Shown here piece by piece: positions 51,531 to 61,589 of a DNA stretch of 64,000 nt. Where the stretch lies: assembly GCA_021234155.1 (NCBI GenBank), contig JAJEKV010000027.1:15036891-15100890 (forward strand), read 5' to 3'. Origin of the DNA: Isoetes taiwanensis (Eukaryota; Streptophyta; Lycopodiopsida; Isoetales; Isoetaceae). Below the pieces are notes generated by a model. The model did not search any database. It had not been told where the DNA came from and worked only from the letters and a program-made list of their open reading frames with translations. The translations under genes and the position numbers were made by a program. The first letter of the stretch is position 1; each line of letters starts with the position of its first letter.

Positions 51531-53106
51531 CAGAGGGAAAAAGTGAGGAAATATGGTGGAATGATAGGTGATAGGAGTGCATTTTGGTTCATAAAACATA
51601 ATATAACTTGGAATGATAGATATTTTTATATATGCAAATGGGAGACTATTGACGAGGGACTTGTTTAGTTTTAATTTGACAAATAAGAAGTGGATCACCG
51701 TCACCGAATTTAGTGTGTTCCATTTTTTGTTGTAATGTATATTAAGCGGTGTGATCCTTGAAAATAATATGCTCTTTGAAAGGGATGATGACTTATTGTA
51801 CTTAAGAGTGGTAACTTACATGTGATAAAAAAAAAGTTAGGTATTCAAATGGAATTAGAAGCAAAAACTTTTTACATTCAAAATTTTTTGTAGGCATTGT
51901 ATTTTACATCATTTTGTAAATTTAAATGCAGGAGGCTTCAACTATTCACAACAAAAAGCGGGAGGCTTGGGTCATATGGTATTGAAGGTGGAGGCAAGAA
52001 GTGACTAAGAACAGGAAAAAATAGAGGTGCTGCGCCTAACAAATTTCATTCATCACGCTAAAAATAAATATACGCGAAAATGAGAAATAGCAGATTAGTT
52101 GAATGCTTAAGAAAGAAAGAAAACATGCATGTACCCAGACTAGCATGCATGTGAGCTCCTCGAGAGTCGGCTGATTAAGTCTTCCAGCTTCTTCTACATC
52201 TTCTTTGCATCATCTTGGCTTCTTCTAAGATTGATGAATACTCATTTTTACGAAGAATCTCTATCCGACCTTCAAGGGTACACATGATGAGACTTTCTGC
52301 TCAGAAATTTCCTCACGATTCCTCATTCTCTGATTCCTCGTCAAAGGGAATCGAGGAATCGAAGAATCAGGCTGAGCAGAGCAGAGTGGAAGCGTGAGGA
52401 GGAGCTGAGGAGGGAACACCTCTTCCAGCCAAGTAATAGAAGCCTCTTGGAGGACACCTCCGGCTCTTCAAGTAAATACGATCTCTTCATGGCGATGGAC
52501 TAGAGAATTGGGCGGAGGATCTAGCAGATTAGGCGGAGGGTAGGAGAATGGAAGTAATCCCCAGGCTGCAGGAAGATAGATATAAGAATTTGGATTAGGC
52601 GTGAAAATGCGTAGGAATGATTAGGTATTCGGTCCTATGAAACCATCATTACATGCCATTATGTGCATATCTGGAGAATTTGAGCCATATCTAATATCAA
52701 TATTTCCTTTTTAGCCTTATACCTCAAATATCCAATATCTTCTTCAGCACTTGTATTCCACAAATGGCCAATATCTTCCTTTTTTAACCTTATTCTAAGC
52801 CTATATGATTTGAGTTTAACGAGAAATGAACAGAGTGATATAATTCGAATTTAACACTAGCTAATACCAAGATGCTCGATCACACCTATAGCTGATAGGC
52901 TAGGTTAAAAAAACTCCAAACCCTCCTGAGAAAACCAACGTAGTCATAGGCCTCACTTGTGTTTAAGTTTAATTTGACAACAAGCAACTACATCTTGTGT
53001 AGATCATACGGCCTTGAAATCAAAGGTGTAATTTTTATACTTACAACACAATTAAACTAGTGTGGTAGAAACGTCCAGATACTAACCGTTTTTAAGAAAT
53101 TTAGCG
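51531..53106. other. DNA between the direct repeats D
   Basis: No gene was recognised; AT-rich to mixed composition. It contains a nested inverted repeat at 52296-52380. If the direct repeats are LTRs, this would be the interior of a non-coding (TRIM/LARD-like) element of about 2.4 kb in all. Confidence 0.35.
52296..52380. repeat. Nested inverted repeat (foldback)
   Basis: Outer arms tctgctcag (52296) and ctgagcaga (52372) are perfect 9-bp complements; inner arms gattcctcg (52332) and cgaggaatc (52352) are too. The centre is an 11-base loop. It could form a two-stage hairpin, or be a MITE-like remnant. Confidence 0.65.
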
Positions 53107-53480
53107 ATGCATATGGAAGTAGAAAAGTCCATTCTCCTACAATCCATGCTTTTATACATTAAGCAAATTCAAATTTGGAATTATGGTAGGGAAGCTTGTA
53201 ATGGGATGGAAGTGAAGACCGGTTGTAAAGTGACGGCAGAAGCCTGAGATGAAGAAGTACGTCGATACAAAGCTTCAACCTACATTCAACTTTTGAAATG
53301 TGACGGCATGCGACACCAAAGGTGCAGATCATGAGTTCTTGGGTATGTTATAATGCAAGTGGCATTTTAGGAAAGCCACGATGTTTGCATCGGTCAAAGT
53401 CGACAACCAACGGTCATCTATGTAGCCATGAATGGTACGATCCCCTTGATAGGAAGGAATATTCCAAGCAAATCACACAG
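53107..53480. repeat. Direct repeat D, copy 2
   Basis: This is the second copy of the repeat at 51089-51530, with several small insertions and deletions. The reverse-strand reading is broken here although a HLHY(D/N)IP-like peptide can be read in both copies. Confidence 0.7.
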
Positions 53481-55629
53481 CAATTATGAGAGTTTGGTGG
53501 TATCCTAGGTGGCATGTGGGAAAAGGGGCCGGAGATATGGCGATGTGGCTGATAGGAGGCCATTTTAGGACCTAAATCCGCCCTAATGTGTACACCCTCC
53601 CACGAGAAGAATTTGGATTCCCGGTGCGGAGTGCGTCTTTGTTGAAGTGTGGGGAGAGCTAAGCCTCCTGGCAGCTCATGCTCAAGCATCCCCTCGCGCC
53701 AGAGCGCCGCGCCTGATCATAGTCGGGGAAAGCGCTAGCCTGCAGGCGTGGTACATGAGGGTGTTAGGGCAATAGATTGCTCGGTTGGCGCCCACATCCT
53801 ATCACGCAGGAAGCAGAGTGATGAATTACAGTCTACTTCTTCCTGCGTCCAGGCCACATCCCGAACAACGGCGTGATCAAGTGTAGGAATTGCTTTCATG
53901 CTGCCCGTAATCCACCCTGCGGTACCGCTGGTTTCTCTACTGTCACCTGAAATGCCGGTGACGCTATCCCGACCCGTGCAAATGACCGGTCAAAGATCTT
54001 GCCGGCAACTTGGCCGGTGCCCAAATATCACCGTGTCACGGTACATCGCCCCTTGGCCAAACCATCACAGTAGGTCCATTTGCAACACATCCTCGGCTAG
54101 AGGTGTTGAATTTTTGGGATGCTGCTCTTGCCCACATGCGGCGCATTGATCAAGCAACATGACCTTGCCCAGTTGTAAATGCTGGCGTATGTCATCGCCA
54201 CTAGATCGACGCCAGGGCTCCGCACAATCCACATCAAAGTGCGTGTGGTGATGAAAGTTGCTTCCGGCGTATTGGGAGTAACAAGCCGCCACAAAGGGGC
54301 ACGCCATCGGCGATTACACTTTTCATTACCCGCAATTATCTGTTATGCACATGCGCCTTACCTGGGAGAGCCCGATTAGGCCAAAGGCTGTCACGAAGTA
54401 AATAACAGGCAATTCCTCCCAGATATCCTCGTTCAGGTGCACTCATTGAAGGCGGTAAGCGGTATCACAAAACTTCAAATCGGGTGCTTTGTGACCCGGC
54501 GTGTTCCCATGTTTCCATAAAGGGAAGATAAGGTCCATGTCCATGGCGGCACGAGTGAAGTTGTCCCCATACGCCATGGAAAGCCAACAGTGCGGGATGC
54601 ATGGCGAGCCCGCGATCCCTATTTAGTGGCATGCATAGCCACTTCAAGTCCGGTGGTAGTGGTGGTCGGGGGCCCGGCGGATGGATCTTTGTCTTGTGGG
54701 AATGCCCCTCGAGGGACTTCGGTAGAGATTACTGCATCCCACTGTTTGGTACTGAATTCGCATCGCTTCCCCGGGGACTAGGCCGTACTTCTCATATGCA
54801 CAAGTCGCGACTTTTGGCCGATGCGCCCGGGTCTCTTAACATTGCTAGGGTCAAGTCGATTAGCGTACTGAGCCCGTGCCCTTCAACTTCGTACGATCAC
54901 GGGATGGCCACTGCGCTCACAGCACGCTCTCAAACGCTGAAGATGACCATCGAGAGCGTCGAGCCAGATTCCATGGCGACTTCGCCTTTCCAATGATCCG
55001 CAGTCTCTTTGGGAACATCGCTCCGGTCAAGATGCGTATGCGGAGTTGGGAAGTGGATGTTCTCCGACTCCTCAGTCAGGCCTTACGCACTATGCATTCG
55101 CGGCTCACGCGTCACGATTTCACAGGTTCGGCGGGGGCGCTGAAATGTTAGTTGAAGTGGGTGAGGCATAAGAAACGTGGCCGGCGGAGTGGTGGCCATT
55201 GACTCTGATATGTCGCGGTGGTGTTGCGGGTTGGCCATGGGTTGGTGGGTTCGGCGGGGTTGGTGTGTTCTTTCTTTGTGGTTTACGTTCTCGAGATGCA
55301 GATACCGATACTGGGGCGTTGTGTATCTTGCCATCTCCGTGCAATGGGGTGCTCATGTTACTCGGCTGGAGGCCCTTGCCTTCTTTGAGCCTTGGCCAGC
55401 GGGCTTCAGCCAGCTCGATCTTCGTGCTAAATCCTTACTCCGGCTTCGATTACGGCTAGCTTCCAGCGGCTGGACTCCTTTCTTCTGATGGCGGCCTCGC
55501 CAACCTCGGCGGAGGCGGCACAATGCTCCGATGCGTGGCGCTGTATATCAACTTCGGCTTCGGATCAAGACGAGGATTCACAGTGTCTCACTCTACCGGT
55601 TCACATCCTGCGTCCAGCTTCAAATTATG
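53481..55629. other. Right part of the nested sequence
   Basis: GC-rich with many overlapping frames on both strands (up to 131 codons, 54601-54996). No recognised domain. High GC removes stop codons, so open frames here mean little. Ends where copia RT similarity resumes. Confidence 0.35.
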
Positions 55630-56520
55630 ATCAATATTGCATAATAGTCATACGTAGCGAATGATTGTATCATGGCAAGGAAATAAATATCAATGTCTTT
55701 GGATCACGAAATTCACAAAAAGGAAAGGCCGGATAATGATCTAGCGATGAGTTAAGAAGTTTCTTGGAATTGAGTATTTCGAGGCGGCTTGATAAGGTGA
55801 CACTTTCTCCAAGCAAATACATTGGGGGCTGTACTAGCCAATTCAATATGGTGGCCTTAATCGATAAAAGGCGGTTCTAAGTGGTTGTAGAATATCTAAA
55901 AGTATTAATCCGACAAGAGTAGAAAGGGAACAAGAAGAAATGACAAATGTTCCATATATAGGCGGTTGATAGGGAGTTTATTATATTGCCAACTATACAA
56001 GGGCTGATATTGCTTTATAGTAAATGTGTTGGCGAATCTGAAATCATAACCACAGTAAAGGCCATTGGTTAGCAACAAAAGTTACGAGATACTTGAAAGG
56101 CACCATAAAAGTAGATTCGATATATTATTTTAAGGATCACGAAGCTTAAAGCCTATTATGATGGTTAATTTATTGGTGTCACGGATGAGAGAGAGAAAAT
56201 CGACATCAGGATACAATTATGCTTGAGTGGTGCACCTATAAAATTTGGAGAAGCAAAACAAACATCCATTGCACTATCAAGCTGCGAGGCGAATAATAAA
56301 CAACCACATTAGGCTGCTAAAAGATCATTTAGATGAAGGGTTTTAAGGTGGGGGTTCATCGGAAATTACTATATTATTCTATAATGACCAAAGTTGCATT
56401 GTTATGGCTAAGAACCGTGCTACATGAAGAACAAAGACACATAGAAATGGAGCTAGCGTTTATTAGAGACATAATTATAGGAACTAATTCAGATGCAACA
56501 TGTGGTCGTACATTGTGAGA
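55630..56520 (+). pseudogene. Copia RT C-terminal part and RNase H remnant
   Basis: Across several frames one reads pieces in copia order: KKFLGIEYFE with LSPSKYI (about 55750-55830), IGSLLY with YTRADIA (about 55965-56020), TRYLKGTIK (about 56080-56115), then a YDGxFIGVTDERExSTSGY-like RNase H block and EAKQT...ALSSCEA (about 56150-56290). Stops and frameshifts are frequent. This is the second half of the RT interrupted at 37725. Confidence 0.8.
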
Positions 56521-56660
56521 TATTGAACAAAGATTAAAAGGTATTATCGGATTTAAAACATTAGCGAGATCTAACGGTACGTAAAGAGAATTAATAGGTA
56601 AGGATGAAAGGAGGAATTTTTTTATACAGTATCACAGGAAAAATTAACAGATTATGATCT

Positions 56661-56670
56661 GAAGGAGGAA
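56661..56670 (+). other. Polypurine tract
   Basis: GAAGGAGGAA lies directly before the TGTGAAAG start of the 3' LTR, the expected place of the plus-strand primer of reverse transcription. Confidence 0.75.
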
Positions 56671-58029
56671 TGTGAAAGATAAGGATCATATCATAATTTG
56701 TATGATGGCTAAGGGATCATACCATAATCTGTGTGATGGTTAAGAAAGAGCAATTTTATGATGCCTAAAATATTTGAAGAGAACCTAAGGATTGTATAGA
56801 TCTATGTCTTATAGATCTATTATTTATTAGGTTGTATTTTGTATTTAACTTAAGTTCATTAAGATCCATTGGTTGAAAGAATTGGATCGATATTTTTGTT
56901 AAGTCTTAGAGCATGATGCTCGATCCAATGGCATTGAGCCATATTCACTGAAAAAGGCTCGGTCCAATGAAGGCATGATAAGTCTACAGGAGGATCGATT
57001 CGGTGTGGCATAACTGCCGGAATTGATCCCGTACAATGAAGATGTAAACACAAATTGTATTCAGTAGTTTTGAGTTACTCCAACTATACAAAGGTAAAGA
57101 ATGAGAATAAGAATGATTTTTTTATCGTCCACTGAGGCCAATCGGCCTATGGGACTCATAAGGAGCGCAGCAAACTTATTACCTCCAGGAGTTAAAAACC
57201 CATACGAAGAAGTTTTAGAGGGAAAAGCATTAGTGATAATAAGAATCTTTGTCAAAGCTGTACAAGTATACATCAATGTATATATATACATATCAAGTGT
57301 GTGCCGAGGACATAGCTAATCTCGCATGTCCATAACCTCGAAGGTATGATCGGCACCGTCTGGAATCGCATTGCTCAATGCACATGTAGCGAGGGCTGAC
57401 TAACTTCGGCTATAAGCGTGTCCAAATTTGATCATATCTTTGGGCAACTTTGGAAGGGCATGATTAAATACTCAATGGCTCTCCCCATTTGGCGGCGTAC
57501 CGGAAAACCGGCGATACTGGCGTGGCTCCACCAATCCATCGCCCACAGGCAAATGGAGGCAATGAGTCTGCAGCCTTTCCATCAGGCAGAGTGGGTATCA
57601 GGGGTAGCATTTAAGGGTCTACCGTTTCAATGTGGGATTTATGTGGCTAGTAGTGCTATCTTGACATGTTCAAAGGGCGTGGCATCAAAGCTGGCGAGGA
57701 AGCAGCGTCAAGATGCCTCAAGCTGTAAAGGCGATCCACGTCTCACGTTTTAACGCAATGCTCTGATCAAAACACAAAATTGCATATTCAATAGAGATAA
57801 GTATTGTCTAATGATTTATATGATTAGTAAATATGCTGGAGAACTCTTGAATAGTTGAAAATAAGGTTGAGATAGTCAATACATATTTGATCATTGTCTA
57901 ATATTTGAGGCAATGGAAATTTTTGAATACTATTTATGTGATGTTGTAAGAGCTTGTGTATTTGACAAGTAAAGATCTGAGCAAATATTATAAGAATAAT
58001 TCAGAGGTGTAATATTGACTTTCTCCACA
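56671..58029 (+). repeat. Copia 3' LTR, interrupted
   Basis: It matches the 5' LTR from TGTGAAAGATAAGGAT to the CTCCACA end. The match breaks near 57090-57113 and resumes at 'caatgct' near 57756, after an insertion of about 640 bp. The early part shows clearly two ~35-bp units of type GATCATA...TGATGG. Confidence 0.87.
57114..57757 (+). mobile_element. R1 insertion in the copia 3' LTR (possible solo LTR)
   Basis: It starts TGATTTTTTTATCGTCC and shares at least 150 bp of ordered words with 37726-37900 ('ggcctatgggac', 'ttaaaaaccca', 'gagggaaaagcat'). It appears to end '..taacgca', giving TG...CA ends and about 644 bp, as a solo LTR would. No clear target duplication is visible. A frame at 57418-57753 (111 codons) fills its right half without recognised motif. 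Confidence 0.55.
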
Positions 58030-59782
58030 GTTATTACGGCGAAAAGATAATCCTTAACCCAATAAAGAATCTTTGGCGTCAGCGACAATGACTCATTGGA
58101 ATCAAATATCCCTCCTAATGACCTTTTCCCATCAAACATCAGAAGCCATTGAGAACCAAAGAGAAGGTGCGGAAATTTCACAGTGTTTCGCTGAAGTACA
58201 TCCAACACACCTTGCGATCACTGAGCTAGACTCTGGAACGAACACTTAGTCAGGGGTTCCTTTGTACAAAATATACTATCCCTTTCCCTATTATTTTCCT
58301 TCTTGCCACGATGAAACAGGAATCAGGGCAAGCCTACCAAATTGCACCTAATCAATGCACGAAGACTCAATTCAAATCAATATGGGCAAAATATGCAAAG
58401 TAAATCACAAACCAAATGTAAGTTGGAAACAACAAACTACAAAATGTAAATCTATTTCCAAAATGGCATCTTTGACAATAAAAAATTTGCTTTCACAACA
58501 TGTCATTTACTCTACTGCATAGAAGAAGATGTAAGGTATAATGGTAGTTTGAATTAGTCCCAATGGTGACTTTTCCATTGTCATTGCTTACTCTCGACAT
58601 GACATGTCAACGGTTGAAGTGCCACATCATCATATTCTATGCCAACATTTGCAGATTGTGGGATGCTTACTGCTCAGAGATCAGTTGACTATAAAATAGT
58701 GAACCCTTGTAGATGATGTATCCCAGTATAGTTTTGGCCCGGATCAATTGCGGAAAATTTGGCGGGTTATATAGATCATTATACCTATATTTACAAAATT
58801 TTGTGGAATATTAGTGGCAAGGCAGTCAGAACCGGTATTTCGGTAGGCTGCTAAACATAGTGGTCAAGCGAAAGTTACTTCACCTATCCCTTTTTATGTT
58901 TGTCAAAAAAGCCATAATTTATATGCCTCGGGCCATTGCATGGCAAAATGCTCAGATGGTGCCACCACAAGGGGCTCTGGGTCCTCTGCCCCTCAAGCTG
59001 GGCTTAGCCTCACTGATTCTCCCACTTGTGGCCTCCTCCAAAAGAGTATGTGTACATTTAGGACCCATGTAACAAATTAATAATTTGATAAATGTAAAAA
59101 CCATTAGTAGCTACTTAATGAAATCAATAAACTTAGCCTCATTTCCACGCGAACCCATTCCCCACCCCGTAAACCCATCCCTCACTTTTATCAAAGAGAG
59201 AAATTGTCTTCCCAAATAGCTTAATCCTTGGATCAAACCCTGGCTTCTGATGGGTAACCTTCCCAAATAGCTTCTGATGGCCAAGCTTTTTCTTGGTAAT
59301 CCACTTTTTCACCTTTTACATGCTCTTGGTTCGTCAAAATGAGCACATGTGGTTCAAGACCCTAAAGTAGGATGCGTGATGGTCTGCATGTTGGTTTTTT
59401 TTGTATGGTGTTGTTTTCAAAAATACATGGGTTGTAACCATTAGATAATGTTAAAAAATCATGCAACATTTGCAAGCCCTTCTCTTTATTTATCCAACCT
59501 AATACCTCAAATAATTTTGAGTCGTGCTAAGGGTATATTTTATGAGTTGAAAGTAAGGGTTTCATATGATTTGATAGTTGCATTCTTTTGGGTTACCCAA
59601 GGGGCAAACCCTTCTTTGATGATGTAGTTGAGTATATTCTCTTGGTTCCTAGGTCATATGCAGGTCATTTAGGGTATAAACTAGTATTTCACCTGTGACC
59701 ATTATTAGTCTTTGCTTTTGTTTTTCTTCATGTATTTCTACTTTTTCATTTGTGCCCATTGAAGTGGCCTGATAGACGGGTA
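58030..59782. other. AT-rich flank right of the copia element
   Basis: No gene was recognised. A 70-codon frame at 58860-59072 has no motif. Short duplicated words ('cttcccaaatagctt') occur at about 59207 and 59249. Confidence 0.4.
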
Positions 59783-59940
59783 TTAGCAGGTCGCCCGCAT
59801 TTCAGGAACAACTACACGTCGGGAAAAAGAAATGTGTGTGAAATATTATGGTTTGGTAGACAAGCTTAGCAGGTCGCTTGCATTTTGGGAACAACTACAG
59901 GTATGGGGAAAAGAAATGTGTTTGAAATATTATGTTTTGA
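59783..59940. repeat. Tandem duplication, ~93-bp period
   Basis: ttagcaggtcgc..gcattt..ggaacaactaca and the following gaaatgtgt..gaaatattatg occur at 59783 and again at 59876 with few changes. Confidence 0.8.
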
Positions 59941-59950
59941 TCTAACGAAC

Positions 59951-60080
59951 TTTATAGTGTGTGAAACTAACATAACAACCAACTACGCCATGGTTTCATC
60001 TAAATTTGTACTGGAGACCTTTAGTGTGTAAGACTAACGTGATAAACAACTACACCATCGTTATATCTAATTTATAAGAT
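59951..60080. repeat. Tandem duplication, ~69-bp period
   Basis: ttta.agtgtgt.a.actaac followed by 'aactac.ccat' and 'tct.attt' occurs at 59951 and about 60020. Confidence 0.65.
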
Positions 60081-60162
60081 AGCTTTTGGCCTCCACTACT
60101 CTATAAATCTAGTTGTTAACTTAACTTTGACAAAATTAGATGTTTTGTTCTTTCTTCTCCAT

Positions 60163-60256
60163 CTAAGACCATTGCCAAGTGCATTTCTGACCCTCCATTT
60201 GGGTGGCACCTAAGACCAGTGCCAAGTGCATGTCAAACCCTCCATTTGGATGGCAT
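60163..60256. repeat. Tandem duplication, 47-bp period
   Basis: ctaagacca.tgccaagtgca, then accctccatttgg and tggca, occurs at 60163 and 60210. Confidence 0.8.
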
Positions 60257-61088
60257 ATCACTAGGGAAATTGCCCTTACACAAACTAAAAACTATTCATT
60301 GCATTGAACCAAATACCTCTAACTTCATGCATTCACGATGAATATATGTAATACAACTATAATGTAGCATTTGATCAGAGATAGATTCATCACAAGACCC
60401 AATCGCTCTGATGCTTGCACATTAGTTTGATACTATTTGAAGGTGGCGTTATTATAATCATATACCCTTTTACTATTAGCTTGTGGGTAGAGGGTAAACT
60501 AACATCGTCAAAAGGGCAACCCTTTGATGCATCGACATCTTGTTTGTTTGTTATAGTTGATTTTAGAATTACATGTATATGATGGAGGGGAAAATGGTTC
60601 ACCCAATAGGATTATCTTCACAAATGACTTAACTCACACTTCCATCTAATGTGGGAATTTGACACCCCAGAGGATGTCGAATAGAAGATCCATGTCATAT
60701 AAGTTAAAACATGAACTTTCCAAATCCTATTCCCCTATGCATAATAGATTTCTAGCTCGTTATTGGATAGATCCCTATGGATTTGATTGGCATAAAATTT
60801 AAAAAATATGTGTCAATAAATAAAGTAAAATAGGGAGGCCCGATTAGCTTTTGCTTCAAAAACCTCTATATTTATCGGAACAAAAGATTTTTATAATTTT
60901 CTCAAATAGGCTCGAACCTTCATTTTTGGTCCCAGAATTCAATTCTGAAACTCAAATTTAGGGGTACGCGCCTACTTGGACATCTAACCTTCAATTCTTA
61001 GATCACCTTAGAGATTTGGTTCTTTTCTTTGATTGTGGACGTTGGAGGCCGTATTTAGTAATAGAGGATTGAGTTGAATTGAACTGAA
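60257..61088. other. AT-rich sequence without recognised gene
   Basis: No motif-bearing frame was found. It ends where the third R1 copy begins. Confidence 0.4.
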
Positions 61089-61230
61089 TGATATCGACCA
61101 AATGGCCTATAGGACCCAAATAATGAACAATCAGACTATTACTGTACATGATTAAAAACCCCTATCCTGAAGCATTTCGAGGGAAAAAACTTAACAGTAT
61201 TAAGTCTGCAGTGTCCATTATTTCCTGGAT
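61089..61230 (+). repeat. Repeat family R1, copy 3
   Basis: TGATATCGACCAAATGGCC followed by 'ctataggacccaa', 'agactattactg', 'gattaaaaacccctat' and 'cgagggaaaaaac' parallels the other two copies, but the ATCGTCCAC part is shortened. It stands just left of gypsy-like coding remains, which may or may not belong to the same element. Confidence 0.55.
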
Positions 61231-61589
61231 GTAAGATGCGAGCCCACCAAAGATGTGTTCATAAGTACATGTTGCAGTTGGTTAGGCCATCGTATCGTGC
61301 CCGTATATGTGAAAATGATGGGTAGTGTTGAAGGGTGTGCCTCTCATCTTCAATAAGTCCCTACTGGCAGCATTGGCAAACCCTGGTTTCTCGCTCTTCT
61401 AGTACCCATCTACTTCTCTCCATTATGAGGTGGTGTGCTTTTGTACGAATGGGTGCAATTGCTCTACACTTTTTCATGGGCAAATGTCTTAACAAGTGCA
61501 GCTACGGGCAAGTGCAAGATTGATCTACTTTTGTAGTGGGATGTCTTCATTTGAGATTTCGCGACAGGCATAGGAACAAGAGATGAAGA
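61231..61589. other. Spacer between R1 copy 3 and gypsy-like remains
   Basis: No recognised gene; a 62-codon frame (61335-61523) shows no motif. It might be leader of a deleted element. Confidence 0.35.

Larger units (their letters stand above)
37726..55620. mobile_element. About 17.9 kb nested inside copia RT; several unknown repeats
   Basis: Copia RT stops at about 37725 and resumes at about 55630, so everything between was inserted later or in several steps. The left end begins TGATTTTATCGTCC, matching an independent insertion in the 3' LTR. The interior is GC-richer than the host element, with many short frames but no recognised protein. It holds LTR-like block 39751-40240, tandem blocks at 44.8-46.3 kb and direct repeats at 51.1 and 53.1 kb, so it is likely a stack of elements. 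The right boundary is known only to about 50 bp. Confidence 0.7.
34653..58029 (+). mobile_element. Old Ty1/copia LTR retrotransposon with large nested insertion
   Basis: Two related LTRs bracket gag and pol remnants in copia order: gag, pre-integrase, integrase, reverse transcriptase, RNase H. Both LTRs start TGTGAAAGATAAGGAT and end in CACA. A primer-binding-like site follows the first and a polypurine tract precedes the second. The original element would have been about 4-5 kb. It now spans 23.4 kb because roughly 17.9 kb is inserted in RT and about 0.64 kb in the 3' LTR. Frameshifts, stops, a missing protease centre and diverged LTRs show it is dead and old. Flanks gtcct (left) and gttat (right) could be a decayed 5-bp target duplication. 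Confidence 0.88.

Noticed and set aside
51219-51704. 161-codon minus-strand frame as a gene
   Set aside because: No recognised domain, it lies in a direct repeat, and the second repeat copy is broken. Reported as a finding, not as a CDS.
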